From the NCBI GenBank assembly GCA_015232865.1, contig JADFYU010000006.1, positions 1 to 64,000 of the forward strand: a DNA stretch of 64,000 nucleotides, given 5' to 3'. The position numbers and the translations under genes are program-made. Each line of letters opens with the position of its first letter. Within the stretch, counting starts at the first letter, position 1. The DNA is from Magnetococcales bacterium. Lineage in GTDB: Bacteria > Pseudomonadota > Magnetococcia > Magnetococcales > UBA8363. The notes below the pieces were generated by a model, which was given only the letters and a program-made list of their open reading frames with translations, was not told where the DNA came from and did not search any database. Shown piece after piece: positions 8,887 through 17,741 of the stretch.

Positions 8887-9318
8887 TTAACGTCGAAAAT
8901 CGACCAAATCAGAAGAGATCACATCAACCCCCCGCACACTCGATGGATCGATCAACTCCCTTGAACTGTTTGAATAAATTTTGTAGGCCGAACGGGCCAC
9001 ACCCACCGCACTGTTAACGGCTATTTTTTGAAGGGAATGTTTGGCCATTGCCATCTGTTTCCAGTTGACATGTTGCTCCTTTCGCTCCCCCATCAGGGTT
9101 GCAACCTTCTCCAAGGAGTCGGTATCCAACAACCCCTTATTGTCCAACTGGCCAAACTTTGATGAGGAGTTTGATCCCTCAGCCGGTGCCACCAGGTCCA
9201 ATACCTGATTGAACTGATATCCGCTTCTTCCCAAATGAATCTGCACACCGTTACGCTCTTCCGGCTGATTCAGCCTGGGTTGGGCCGTATAGGTTGTCGC
9301 TCCGATATTACCGTTCAT
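8887..9318 (-). CDS. hypothetical protein (first gene of a two-gene unit)
   Basis: 143 residues, not recognised. A strong GGAGG six bases before ATG 9318 (MNGNIGATTYTAQ) decides the start against longer frames from 9402 or 9330. The N-terminus is polar and rich in Gln/Asn; residues 95-125 (HVNWKQMAMAKHSLQKIAVN) look helical. No signal peptide or membrane helix is seen. The pair with the downstream gene suggests a joint role that I cannot name. Confidence 0.6.
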   Translation of the reverse strand: MNGNIGATTYTAQPRLNQPEERNGVQIHLGRSGYQFNQVLDLVAPAEGSNSSSKFGQLDNKGLLDTDSLEKVATLMGERKEQHVNWKQMAMAKHSLQKIAVNSAVGVARSAYKIYSNSSRELIDPSSVRGVDVISSDLVDFRR

Positions 9319-9647
9319 AACATCCTCCATTGGTACGAATCTGACAGGGTAATTGCAAATCCGATACCAACCATAAATAATCAATCTTTCGCTAAATTTC
9401 ATAAAGAAAAGCTGTCAAATAAAACACATTCAATCCAAATAATTACCGTTGAAAAACCCGTACAAAAAAATCAACAAGAGATTCTCAGCCAACCGGATCA
9501 TACTTTTTTTTGAAAATTATTGGAAACATGGCTTGCCCCAAGAGCCAGAGCGAGCGACAATGGAAAGTCATACTGTTTTTTTTTTGACATAATGTTATAG
9601 TGTCGTTTTCAAAATATTGATTGACTTGCCAAGTTAAGGATAAAGCC
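9319..9647. other. divergent intergenic region upstream of ilvE
   Basis: About 330 bp between divergently read genes. It contains TTGACA followed by TATAGT-like sequence near 9587-9600, but the spacing is poor, so no promoter is called. No RNA or repeat was recognised. Confidence 0.4.
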
Positions 9648-10577
9648 ATGAGTGACTCCATGGGAGATCGAGACGGAAAAATTTGGATGGATGGACAACT
9701 AGTCGACTGGCGGGAGGCCAAAGTCCATGTCCTGACCCATACCCTGCACTATGGAATGGGGGTTTTTGAAGGAATTCGCTGTTATGACGGGTCTCAGGGT
9801 CCAGCGATCTTTCGCCTGCCCGAACACATAAAACGCCTGTTTCAATCGGCGCATATTTTAGGCATGGAGATTCCTTTCAGCCAACAGGAGATTTCCGATG
9901 CCTGTGTCATGGCCGTCAAGGAGAACCACCTTCCTTCAGCTTATATCCGGCCCCTGGTTTTTTTCGGATCGGAAAGCATGGGTATCAATACCGCGGCCTG
10001 CAAGGTTCATGCGGCGGTGGCGGCCTGGGAATGGGGAGCTTATCTGGGAGAGGATGGAATGGCCAACGGCATCCGTATCAAAACCTCCTCGTTTACCCGT
10101 CACCATCCCAATGTCACCATGACCCGTGCCAAGGCTGTCGGCAACTATTCCAACTCCATTCTGGCCAAAACCGAAGCTCTGGCATGCGGCTATGAAGAGG
10201 CATTGCTTCTGGATACCGAAGGCTATGTTTCCGAAGGATCGGGGGAGAATATTTTCATCGTCAAAAACAACCGCCTGATCACCCCGCCCTTGGATTCCGC
10301 TCTGGACGGCATCACCCGTCACACGGTTGTAACCCTGATCAAAGAGATGGGCCTGGAGTTGGTTGAGCAGCGCTTCCCTCGAGATGAGGTCTACATCGCT
10401 GACGAGGCGTTTTTCACCGGAACGGCAGCTGAACTTACCCCAATTCGATCACTGGACAACCGAACCATCGGTAGTGGAACCGCCGGCCCCATCACCAAAC
10501 AGATTCAAAGCCTCTACTTCGATGTCGTCAATGGACGGCACCCCAACCATACTCAATGGCTCACACCTGTCGGATAA
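9648..10577 (+). CDS. ilvE: branched-chain amino acid aminotransferase
   Basis: PLP enzyme for the last step of Val, Leu and Ile synthesis and the first of their breakdown. 309 residues, the usual length of fold-type IV aminotransferases. HTLHYGMGVFEGIRCY (31-46) is the family signature; Lys162 in RAKAVGNY should bind PLP; EALLLDTEGYVSEGSGENIF and FFTGTAAE follow. AAGGA before ATG 9648 decides the start over a frame opening at 9621. Followed after 6 bp by ettA, so they form one transcription unit, although the functions are not obviously linked. Confidence 0.95.
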   Translation: MSDSMGDRDGKIWMDGQLVDWREAKVHVLTHTLHYGMGVFEGIRCYDGSQGPAIFRLPEHIKRLFQSAHILGMEIPFSQQEISDACVMAVKENHLPSAYIRPLVFFGSESMGINTAACKVHAAVAAWEWGAYLGEDGMANGIRIKTSSFTRHHPNVTMTRAKAVGNYSNSILAKTEALACGYEEALLLDTEGYVSEGSGENIFIVKNNRLITPPLDSALDGITRHTVVTLIKEMGLELVEQRFPRDEVYIADEAFFTGTAAELTPIRSLDNRTIGSGTAGPITKQIQSLYFDVVNGRHPNHTQWLTPVG

Positions 10578-10583
10578 ATAATC

Positions 10584-12263
10584 ATGGCTAACCCCCAATA
10601 CATTTTCACCATGCAGCGTGTCACCAAGGTGGTGCCACCCAAACGGATTATTCTGGAAGATATCACCCTGGCCTTCTACCCCGGCGCCAAGATTGGTGTT
10701 TTGGGTCTGAACGGGTCAGGCAAATCCTCTCTACTTAAAATCATGGCCGGCCTGGATGATGATTTTAACGGCGAGGCCGCCCCCGCTGAAGGAGTCAGAG
10801 CCGGTTATCTTCCTCAAGAACCGATTTTGGACCCATCCAAAGGGGTCCGGGGTAATGTCGAAGAGGGGGTTGCCTCCACCAAAGCCTTATTGGACCGCTT
10901 CAACGAGGTCTCCATGAAATTCGGCGAGGTAACCGATGACGAAGAGATGAACGCCCTCATCCAAGAACAGGGTGACCTTCAAGAAGCCATTGATCAGGTC
11001 GATGGCTGGGATTTGGATCGCAAACTGGAGATCGCCGCCGACGCCTTGCGTCTTCCGCCCTGGGATGCGGACGTCAGCAAATTGTCCGGCGGTGAAGTGC
11101 GCCGGGTCGCCTTGTGCCGACTGCTCCTTTCCGCCCCGGATATTTTATTGCTGGACGAACCGACCAACCATCTGGATGCTGAATCGGTGGCTTGGCTGGA
11201 ACGGTTTCTTCATGATTATCCCGGCACGGTGGTGGCCGTCACCCATGACCGTTATTTCCTCGATAACGTAGCCGGCTGGATTCTGGAACTGGATCGGGGT
11301 CGCGGCATTCCCTGGGAGGGCAACTATTCCTCCTGGCTAGCCCAGAAGAGCGAACGCCTGACTCAAGAAAAGCGCGAAGGTGACGCCCTGCAAAAACGGT
11401 TGAAGACTGAATTGGAATGGGTCAACTCCTCCCAAAAAGCACGCCAATCCAAAAGCAAGGCCCGTTTGCGATCCTACGAAGAGATGTCCCGGATTTCCAA
11501 GGAAAAACGCCATGAGACCAACACCCTGTTCATTCCCACCGGCCCACGCTTGGGCGATGTGGTTCTGGAGGCCAAAAATCTCTGCAAAGGATTTGGTGAT
11601 CGGGCTTTGATCGACGATCTCTCCTTTCTGCTGCCACAAGGGGGTGTTCTGGGAATCATCGGTGGGAACGGCTCGGGAAAAACCACATTTTTAAGAATGT
11701 TGAGTGGCACGGAGAAACCCGATAGCGGCACTTTGGCCCTGGGTGAAACCGTCAAGCTGGCCTATGTCGATCAAAGTCGCGAAGGGATGGACCCGGAAAA
11801 AAATGTCTGGGATGTCATTTCCGACGATCAGGACATGCTCGACCTTGGCGACCGCGAGGTCAACTCGCGGGCGTACGTCTCCTGGTTCAACTTTAAAGGG
11901 GCGGACCAACAAAAGAAGGTCAAATTTCTCTCCGGCGGGGAACGTAATCGGGTTCATCTGGCCAAAGTGGTCAAGAGTGGTGGCAACGTTCTACTGCTGG
12001 ATGAACCGACCAACGATCTGGATGTGGAGACCCTTCGCGCTCTGGAGGAGGCTTTGGTCGAATTCCCCGGAAGCGCCATCGTTGTATCCCATGATCGTTG
12101 GTTTCTGGATCGTATCGCCACCCACATTCTCGCTTTTGAGGGGGATTCGTCCGTCACCTTCTTCGAGGGCAATTATCAAGACTATGAAGAAGACCGCAAA
12201 AAACGACTGGGCGTTGATGCCAACAATCCCAAACGGGTGAAATATAAAAGGCTGACCCGCTAA
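10584..12263 (+). CDS. ettA: ABC-F ATPase, energy-dependent translational throttle
   Basis: 559 residues, the normal length of EttA, a soluble ribosome-associated ABC-F protein that gates entry into elongation according to ATP/ADP. Two ATPase domains: Walker A GLNGSGKSS (41-49) and GGNGSGKTT near 360; signatures LSGGEVRR and LSGGERNR; Walker B LLLDEPTNHLD and LLLDEPTNDLD. The long charged inter-domain linker and the start MANPQYIFTMQRVTKVVPP are typical of EttA rather than Uup. No membrane segments. Six bases after ilvE; ends at the strong terminator 12361-12388. Confidence 0.95.
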   Translation: MANPQYIFTMQRVTKVVPPKRIILEDITLAFYPGAKIGVLGLNGSGKSSLLKIMAGLDDDFNGEAAPAEGVRAGYLPQEPILDPSKGVRGNVEEGVASTKALLDRFNEVSMKFGEVTDDEEMNALIQEQGDLQEAIDQVDGWDLDRKLEIAADALRLPPWDADVSKLSGGEVRRVALCRLLLSAPDILLLDEPTNHLDAESVAWLERFLHDYPGTVVAVTHDRYFLDNVAGWILELDRGRGIPWEGNYSSWLAQKSERLTQEKREGDALQKRLKTELEWVNSSQKARQSKSKARLRSYEEMSRISKEKRHETNTLFIPTGPRLGDVVLEAKNLCKGFGDRALIDDLSFLLPQGGVLGIIGGNGSGKTTFLRMLSGTEKPDSGTLALGETVKLAYVDQSREGMDPEKNVWDVISDDQDMLDLGDREVNSRAYVSWFNFKGADQQKKVKFLSGGERNRVHLAKVVKSGGNVLLLDEPTNDLDVETLRALEEALVEFPGSAIVVSHDRWFLDRIATHILAFEGDSSVTFFEGNYQDYEEDRKKRLGVDANNPKRVKYKRLTR

Positions 12264-12360
12264 GACCGAATCTCGGTTTAATCTGGATTCGGCACAGCCT
12301 GACAGGGCGAGGGTCCAACGTACTTGCCCGACCCATGAATCAAAAATATCAGCAAAAAAA

Positions 12361-12388
12361 CCCGGTCTGAACAGACCGGGTTTTTTTT
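12361..12388. terminator. bidirectional rho-independent terminator
   Basis: Nine-bp perfect stem CCCGGTCTG/CAGACCGGG with a two-base gap, seven A before and eight T after. It separates the convergent ettA and secG units and should stop both. Confidence 0.9.
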
Positions 12389-12409
12389 AAGCCCCAAAAT
12401 GGCTTGGTT

Positions 12410-12799
12410 TTATTCAGGCAGGGGAATCGGTTTGGAACCGACTGTCGGAGCAGACTCCTGACTGGCCTCTGATGCCGTCGCTTTGGGCGGTAGGGGAATT
12501 TCCGGGACCGTCTCCGTCGGTGGCATTTTTTGTTCTATAGGGGCGGTTTCCATAACCGAGATCGACGGACTCTGATTATTGGTGAAGAAGGCCAAGGTCA
12601 TGCTGGTCAAAATAAAAATCGTTGCAATACCGGCCGTCAACTTTCCCAGAAAGCTGCCGGAACCACGGGCGCCAAAAACACTCTCCGAGCCACCACCGAA
12701 GGCAGATCCCATATCTGCTCCACTACCTTTTTGGAGCAAAACAACAAATATCAGGGTAAAACACGCAATGATATGCGCGACAGTAATAACCAGATCCAT
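12410..12799 (-). CDS. secG: preprotein translocase subunit SecG
   Basis: 129 residues. Two membrane helices (about 2-21 and 50-72) enclose the SecG hallmark loop VVLLQKGSGADMGSAFGGGS and SVFGARGSGSFLGK. The C-terminal 50 residues are a Pro/Thr/Ser-rich tail that may be disordered; many SecG proteins carry such tails. SecG assists SecYE/SecA export. Downstream of tpiA by 58 bp on the same strand, an arrangement found in many proteobacteria. Confidence 0.93.
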   Translation of the reverse strand: MDLVITVAHIIACFTLIFVVLLQKGSGADMGSAFGGGSESVFGARGSGSFLGKLTAGIATIFILTSMTLAFFTNNQSPSISVMETAPIEQKMPPTETVPEIPLPPKATASEASQESAPTVGSKPIPLPE

Positions 12800-12857
12800 A
12801 ACGTACTCAACTCCATTTCAGTTTAAATTCCAGCACAACAACCAACGAAGATGCCGG

Positions 12858-13640
12858 TTAAAATTCATCCGGGTAGGCGTCGATAATGGCCAAAAAATCG
12901 ACCGCATTCAAGGCAGCGCCACCAATCAACCCGCCATCAACATCTTTCAGACCAAAAATTCCGACTGCATTGTTTGGTTTAACGGAACCACCGTAGAGAA
13001 TCCGGGTTTTTGCTGCCAGCTCCTCGCCCCGGTTTTCAGCTAAAAACTGACGGATAAATCCATGGACCTCCTGGATTTGATCCAAGCTGGCCTGTTTTCC
13101 GGTACCAATAGCCCAAACCGGCTCATAAGCCAGCACCAACTGTTGAGAGTTGGCCGGTTTCTCCGGCAAAAAAGGTAGCACCGCTGCCAGTTGAGCTTGA
13201 ATCACCTCCAACGTGCGTGATTGCTCCCTCTGCTCCAGGGTTTCCCCCAGACAAACGATTGGAATCAGACCATCTCGATAGGAGGCGGCCGTCTTACGAC
13301 CGATTGTTTCGTTATCTTCAGCGTTATCGGCCCGTCTTTCCGAGTGTCCCAAAATGACATACCAGCAGCCAACATTACGCAACATGATACCGCAAACTTC
13401 ACCGGTGTGAGCACCATGTGGATACTCCGACATGTTCTGTCCGCCCAATTTAACGGAGGAGGAGACCAACAGTCGGTTGACGCTATACAAGGCCGTAAAA
13501 GGGGGACAGACCACAACCTCACACGGCATTTTAATCTCTTCACGTTCGGCCAGCCCAGATAAAATCTCCCCAGCCAACTCCTGAGCTGTCTCGATAATAC
13601 CGTTCATTTTCCAATTTCCGACTACCAGTCGCCGTCTCAT
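12858..13640 (-). CDS. tpiA: triosephosphate isomerase
   Basis: Interconverts dihydroxyacetone phosphate and glyceraldehyde 3-phosphate in glycolysis and gluconeogenesis. 260 residues, normal length. Substrate lysine K11 in GNWKMNG, catalytic His in LGHSERR, catalytic Glu in YEPVWAIGTG, and the phosphate-binding YGGSVKPNN and GGLIGGAAL. GAGAGGG before ATG 13640 sets the start. First gene of a tpiA-secG unit. Confidence 0.97.
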   Translation of the reverse strand: MRRRLVVGNWKMNGIIETAQELAGEILSGLAEREEIKMPCEVVVCPPFTALYSVNRLLVSSSVKLGGQNMSEYPHGAHTGEVCGIMLRNVGCWYVILGHSERRADNAEDNETIGRKTAASYRDGLIPIVCLGETLEQREQSRTLEVIQAQLAAVLPFLPEKPANSQQLVLAYEPVWAIGTGKQASLDQIQEVHGFIRQFLAENRGEELAAKTRILYGGSVKPNNAVGIFGLKDVDGGLIGGAALNAVDFLAIIDAYPDEF

Positions 13641-13830
13641 GGAACCCTCTCTTTTACTGTCGCAGGCTGGAAGATCAAAGGCTTATCTTATATTATCCAG
13701 AAAGCTGTGGCACCCCAGCAATTGGCATTTATCACGGTGAACAGCACATACTAATAACAAATTGAGTATTCATCAATTAAAAATGATGGTCAGATTCAAA
13801 TTTCAACCTTTTATACTGAAAAACCATGCT

Positions 13831-13844
13831 CTGCCGAACCCAGG
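13831..13844 (-). repeat. CCTAGATTCGGCAG-family motif, minus strand
   Basis: Minus strand reads CCTGGGTTCGGCAG, immediately after the ycjF stop. Part of the dispersed family; imperfect match. Confidence 0.4.
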
Positions 13845-14933
13845 TTAAAGAAGCTGTTTTTTAACCTGTTCCACCATCTCGGACCGGACGCGCTTTAAAG
13901 ATGGACGCTGTTCAGCTGAAAAAGGAATAGGCCGGCTTAGCTGCATGGCTTGAATGCCGACGCGGGCCGAAAGCAGACCGTTGGCCATCCCCTGCCCGGC
14001 TTTGGCAAACAAAACGGAGGCAACAGAGGTACCAACCGAATTGGTCGCCTCTTCGGTCAGAAAGCTGGTCGTGGCACTGAGCATCACCCCCTGCAAAACC
14101 CCTTTGACCAGGGAAATGGTGCCAACAAAACCGGGACGGAATCCGTAACAAAGAGCAATTTGGCGGATCATTCGGATGTTGCGCCATAAAAATAACAGGG
14201 CATCCAACCAGAGCATCGGACTGATCGCCGTCAACAAAGCCGAGACCGACGCATTTTTAACAACGATATCATAGGCTTTTTTATCAACCTGCTCAAAAAC
14301 ATGTTCCGAAAAAAGAGCCAGGATCTCCCGGTCATCCAGATTGGAATCCATTACCTCCTGAAACTGGCGAAAGCCCGGTTCCAGTTCCGTTCGGTTTCGA
14401 TAGCCAGCCATTATTTTTGTCGTAAAAGCCAGACCGTTACCGTAGACCCCCCGTTGATTGATCTTCTTGACCTGATCTTGCAAAATGCTGATTTTTTGTA
14501 CCGCCCGGTAGCTTTTGATCTCAGCAACAACCACCGCCAACAGAGCCCCACCAACCGCCATGGATAACAGGCCAAATCCCCAACCCAACGCTTGGCTACG
14601 GGCAAATTGGGCTTGCAGAAAAAACAGGGTGTCCTGGATGATGATGGCCAAAACAAAAACCAAACTCAACAGAAGAAACCATCTGAACGAACGATTTTTC
14701 GGTTCCCGCTCCCACCCCTCCCCCCAAGGCAAGGCCTCTTCAGATGACTCGGACTCCGTTAGCGGTTCCGCTTCCGGCTCCTGTTGAATATCATCCCCCT
14801 CCTTGATCTCACCAGGCAGCAAAAAAGGGGATATTTTGGAAACAACCGGCTTGTTTTCTTCACTGGAAACGGCCCCCTTTTCCGGCTCAATTTTCAGCTC
14901 AACAGGGGTCGCCCATTTGACTTGCGCGCTCAT
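13845..14933 (-). CDS. ycjF: YcjF/UPF0283-family membrane protein (DUF697)
   Basis: 362 residues, inner-membrane protein of unknown role, partner of YcjX in many proteobacteria and part of the phage-shock regulon in E. coli. The N-terminal 75 residues are acidic and disordered-looking; two membrane helices follow at about 84-104 and 115-140 (FLLLSLVFVLAIIIQDTLFF; GWGFGLLSMAVGGALLAVV). The C-terminal half is the DUF697-like part with further hydrophobic stretches. It overlaps the end of ycjX by 4 bp (ATGA), so translation is coupled. No psp genes are in the window. Confidence 0.85.
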   Translation of the reverse strand: MSAQVKWATPVELKIEPEKGAVSSEENKPVVSKISPFLLPGEIKEGDDIQQEPEAEPLTESESSEEALPWGEGWEREPKNRSFRWFLLLSLVFVLAIIIQDTLFFLQAQFARSQALGWGFGLLSMAVGGALLAVVVAEIKSYRAVQKISILQDQVKKINQRGVYGNGLAFTTKIMAGYRNRTELEPGFRQFQEVMDSNLDDREILALFSEHVFEQVDKKAYDIVVKNASVSALLTAISPMLWLDALLFLWRNIRMIRQIALCYGFRPGFVGTISLVKGVLQGVMLSATTSFLTEEATNSVGTSVASVLFAKAGQGMANGLLSARVGIQAMQLSRPIPFSAEQRPSLKRVRSEMVEQVKKQLL

Positions 14934-16363
14934 AGCAGTTTATCTCCCAAGAGAAACTCAATGGCCTGATCCATTCGCAGATGAGGAATCGTTGCCGTCC
15001 GACCAACTCCGACTTGAGGCTTAAAATCCAAAAAATTAAACCGGCTCTCAACCCAATCGGATGCTGAAGGAAGGGATTCTGGAATTTCGCCCGGAAACAA
15101 CAAAACCTCCTCATCGCGATTTTTTGGCGTGCCTTTGACAAAGGAGAGTCTGCGCCCCTGATGCTCCCGAACGACGGTCTGGGTGCAGACCACGGAAGAG
15201 ATCGCCAGGGTTTTGACCTCCACTCCCTGAAAAACCGCTTCATTGGTCGGGCGAACCACCATCTGGGCAAGCAATCGTTCCAGATTGGGATGCTGGTTGG
15301 CCGCGACATGGTCGGCCTTGGTGGCAACAAACAGCAGTTTATCAATTTTAGGCTGAAAAAGTCGGTTTAAAAGGGTCGAGTTGCCATAATTAAAACTGTT
15401 TAGAATCCCCTGCAACGCCCCCTGCATATCGGCAAAACTGCTGGGACCATGGTTCAAAGCCTTTTGTAGATCGACCAGAACGATCTGCCGATCAAACTGA
15501 GAAAAATGTTCTTTGTAAAATTTTCGAACAACGCGCTCCTTGTAGGATTCAAACCGTTTTTCCATCACCTCATAGATACTACCGGAGCTGATACTGGCCT
15601 CTGCGCTTTTTAGAGGGCAGAAAGTCAACAGCGGGGTATCTTTCAAATCCCCTGGTATTAAAAACCGACCGGGCTGAAGATAGCTCAAGCCGGTTTTCTG
15701 ATCGCGACAGTCGAGCAAGAATTGGGTGAACAGGGTGCTCGCCTGACGCATGGATTGCTCATCCGCCTCTTTTTGACTATCGATGGAGTCGAGATAGTGT
15801 AGCCACTCCGAGGCCAAAGCTGCTCTGGGATTCTCCTGGCAAAAGCGGAACTGTTGCTCAGACCACTGTTGGAATGTCATCTCCAATAGAGGCAGGTCCA
15901 TCAACCACTCCCCCGGATAGTCAACTATATCCAAGTAGAGCGTCGCCGTCGGCGAGAGCTGCCTTTTGATGAATCCGGTGGGTTGAAAACGAATGGCCAG
16001 CCGGATTTCACTCAAGCTATCGGTCGCGTTTGGAAATTGGGGTTTTTCTGCGGTCAGGGTGGTGATGAACTGATCATAACGAAAGGCCGGTATTTCCATG
16101 TTGGGTTGCAACATGGTCTTGGCTCCAAAGAACCGGTTTTGGGATAACGCACCAAAAAAAGGCAGGTGCCCGCCTCCCAATCCATGCAACAATTGATGAA
16201 TAAGAGAGGTGATAAAGGCGGTCTTACCACTTTGATTCAGGCCGGTAACAGCCAGGCGAACACGTCTATCCAAAGCGAGATGGGTCAGATCGTTGATCGC
16301 CTTTTGCGACTCTGAAAAAAACCCTGTCAAGGTCATGTCAGTCAATTTTTTAAGGGAATCCAT
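14930..16363 (-). CDS. ycjX: YcjX-family GTP/ATP-binding protein (DUF463)
   Basis: 477 residues from ATG 16363 (E. coli YcjX is of similar length). P-loop VTGLNQSGKTAF near residues 38-49, followed by a helix-rich domain; LYLDIVDYPGEWLMDLPLL is the Walker-B/switch-like element, and KLLFVATKADHV the base-recognition-like motif. YcjX is a stress-associated NTPase thought to act at the membrane with YcjF. The frame stays open to 16555, but the extra residues look random and the only Shine-Dalgarno there touches its ATG, so the shorter form is preferred; GGA precedes 16363. ATGA overlap with ycjF. Confidence 0.9.
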   Translation of the reverse strand: MDSLKKLTDMTLTGFFSESQKAINDLTHLALDRRVRLAVTGLNQSGKTAFITSLIHQLLHGLGGGHLPFFGALSQNRFFGAKTMLQPNMEIPAFRYDQFITTLTAEKPQFPNATDSLSEIRLAIRFQPTGFIKRQLSPTATLYLDIVDYPGEWLMDLPLLEMTFQQWSEQQFRFCQENPRAALASEWLHYLDSIDSQKEADEQSMRQASTLFTQFLLDCRDQKTGLSYLQPGRFLIPGDLKDTPLLTFCPLKSAEASISSGSIYEVMEKRFESYKERVVRKFYKEHFSQFDRQIVLVDLQKALNHGPSSFADMQGALQGILNSFNYGNSTLLNRLFQPKIDKLLFVATKADHVAANQHPNLERLLAQMVVRPTNEAVFQGVEVKTLAISSVVCTQTVVREHQGRRLSFVKGTPKNRDEEVLLFPGEIPESLPSASDWVESRFNFLDFKPQVGVGRTATIPHLRMDQAIEFLLGDKLL

Positions 16364-16619
16364 AGTTTTCCAGACAAACAAATGAGCGTTGCGCCGTTCT
16401 GACGCCATCTCCTTGTAGAATAAAGCGCAACAGGGACAGGCACAAGTATTGGTTGACTTCAGACAGTGGTTTTGTGCACTTTGCCTGCTCCTTTGACCCG
16501 GATAGAAAGCCACCTCCGTATTGCGCCTCCCCTGATTCGACCGTTTGGCGTGCAAAAGTGCTCCTTCCGCTTTTTTTATGCGGGTATTCTGCCTGTTCGA
16601 TGATATGCTTTATTGGATT

Positions 16620-16995
<376 letters not shown>

Positions 16996-17255
16996 TTTTT
17001 TTCCGATCACGATCGGCTGATTGAACCTGGAAACGGCGGTTGAACAGATAGACGACCAACCAACCCCTGGATCTGGGGTATGAGACACTGGCCAAACCAA
17101 TTGTAGGCTGGGCAACTGGGCAAATTGGTTTTAAACGTCGAAGTAAAGATTCGATCCGAAATTCGATAAACACCATCGAGCAAAAAAAACCGACCAACGG
17201 ATTGGGCAGGTTTCAGGAAAAAATGTTTGAAAAATCAACTCTTGATCGGAAAGGA
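16996..17255. other. intergenic with rnpB terminator T-run and a dispersed repeat
   Basis: The T-run at 16996-17002 ends rnpB. The repeat copy at 17027-17046 follows. The rest shows no gene; an A8-run near 17181 and mixed direct repeats of GGGCAACTGGGCAAATTGG type are seen. Confidence 0.4.
17027..17046 (+). repeat. CTGGAAACGGCGGTT repeat, plus orientation
   Basis: CCTGGAAACGGCGGTTGAAC. Shares 16 bp with the repeat found at 29735, 52434, 52533 and 63903. Confidence 0.55.
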
Positions 17256-17522
17256 TTATTCACTTTTTCTCCGGCGTCGCCAGAAGAAAACTTTACCGCA
17301 CGCTTCACATTTCCGAATATTGCCCAACAAATAGGCAACGCCAATAACACCAAACAGGGGGACAATGATTCGAGAGGCGGCGATAACCGGCCCCAGTCGG
17401 TTGTCTTCGCGGATCAGCTCATCCACATCCGCAATGCCGAAGGCTGTAATCCCGGCGATGATCACGCCACTGGAGATGATCAGAACGACGTTGCGGAACA
17501 AAGGTTTTTTAATGTGGCCCAA
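17256..17522 (-). CDS. small membrane protein with C-terminal CxxC
   Basis: 88 residues from a TTG at 17522 with an excellent AGGAGG seven bases upstream, which is strong support for a real gene. Two membrane helices (about 10-30 and 48-67: NVVLIISSGVIIAGITAFGI; ASRIIVPLFGVIGVAYLLG) separated by a charged loop EREDNRLG-like, then KCEACGKVFFWRRRRKSE. The CxxC could bind zinc or be redox-active on the cytoplasmic side; the arginine-rich end agrees with that topology. No family recognised. Confidence 0.7.
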   Translation of the reverse strand: MGHIKKPLFRNVVLIISSGVIIAGITAFGIADVDELIREDNRLGPVIAASRIIVPLFGVIGVAYLLGNIRKCEACGKVFFWRRRRKSE

Positions 17523-17662
17523 CGGTTAGCCTCCTTCCATTAACAAAAAATGCAATTTTTTATAGTATAATCAACTGAACGACAAATGCAAGCGTCATCG
17601 TTATAATTATTAGGACCGGGTAAAAATTATATTATGAAATATATATTTTCGCAAAAATAGTG

Positions 17663-17690
17663 AAAAAATCCTCCGTTGACGAGGATTTTT
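17663..17690. terminator. hairpin with T-run between divergent genes
   Basis: AAAAAATCCTC (17663-17673), loop of 7, GAGGATTTTT (17681-17690). It lies between the minus-strand small gene and plus-strand comEC, where no transcript is expected to end, so it may close a short RNA or attenuate comEC. A TATAAT sits upstream at about 17565. Confidence 0.5.
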
Positions 17691-17741
17691 CTGCTCCTGC
17701 CGCCCTTTGTTTTGGTTAATCATTGATACGATCAATTCAGA

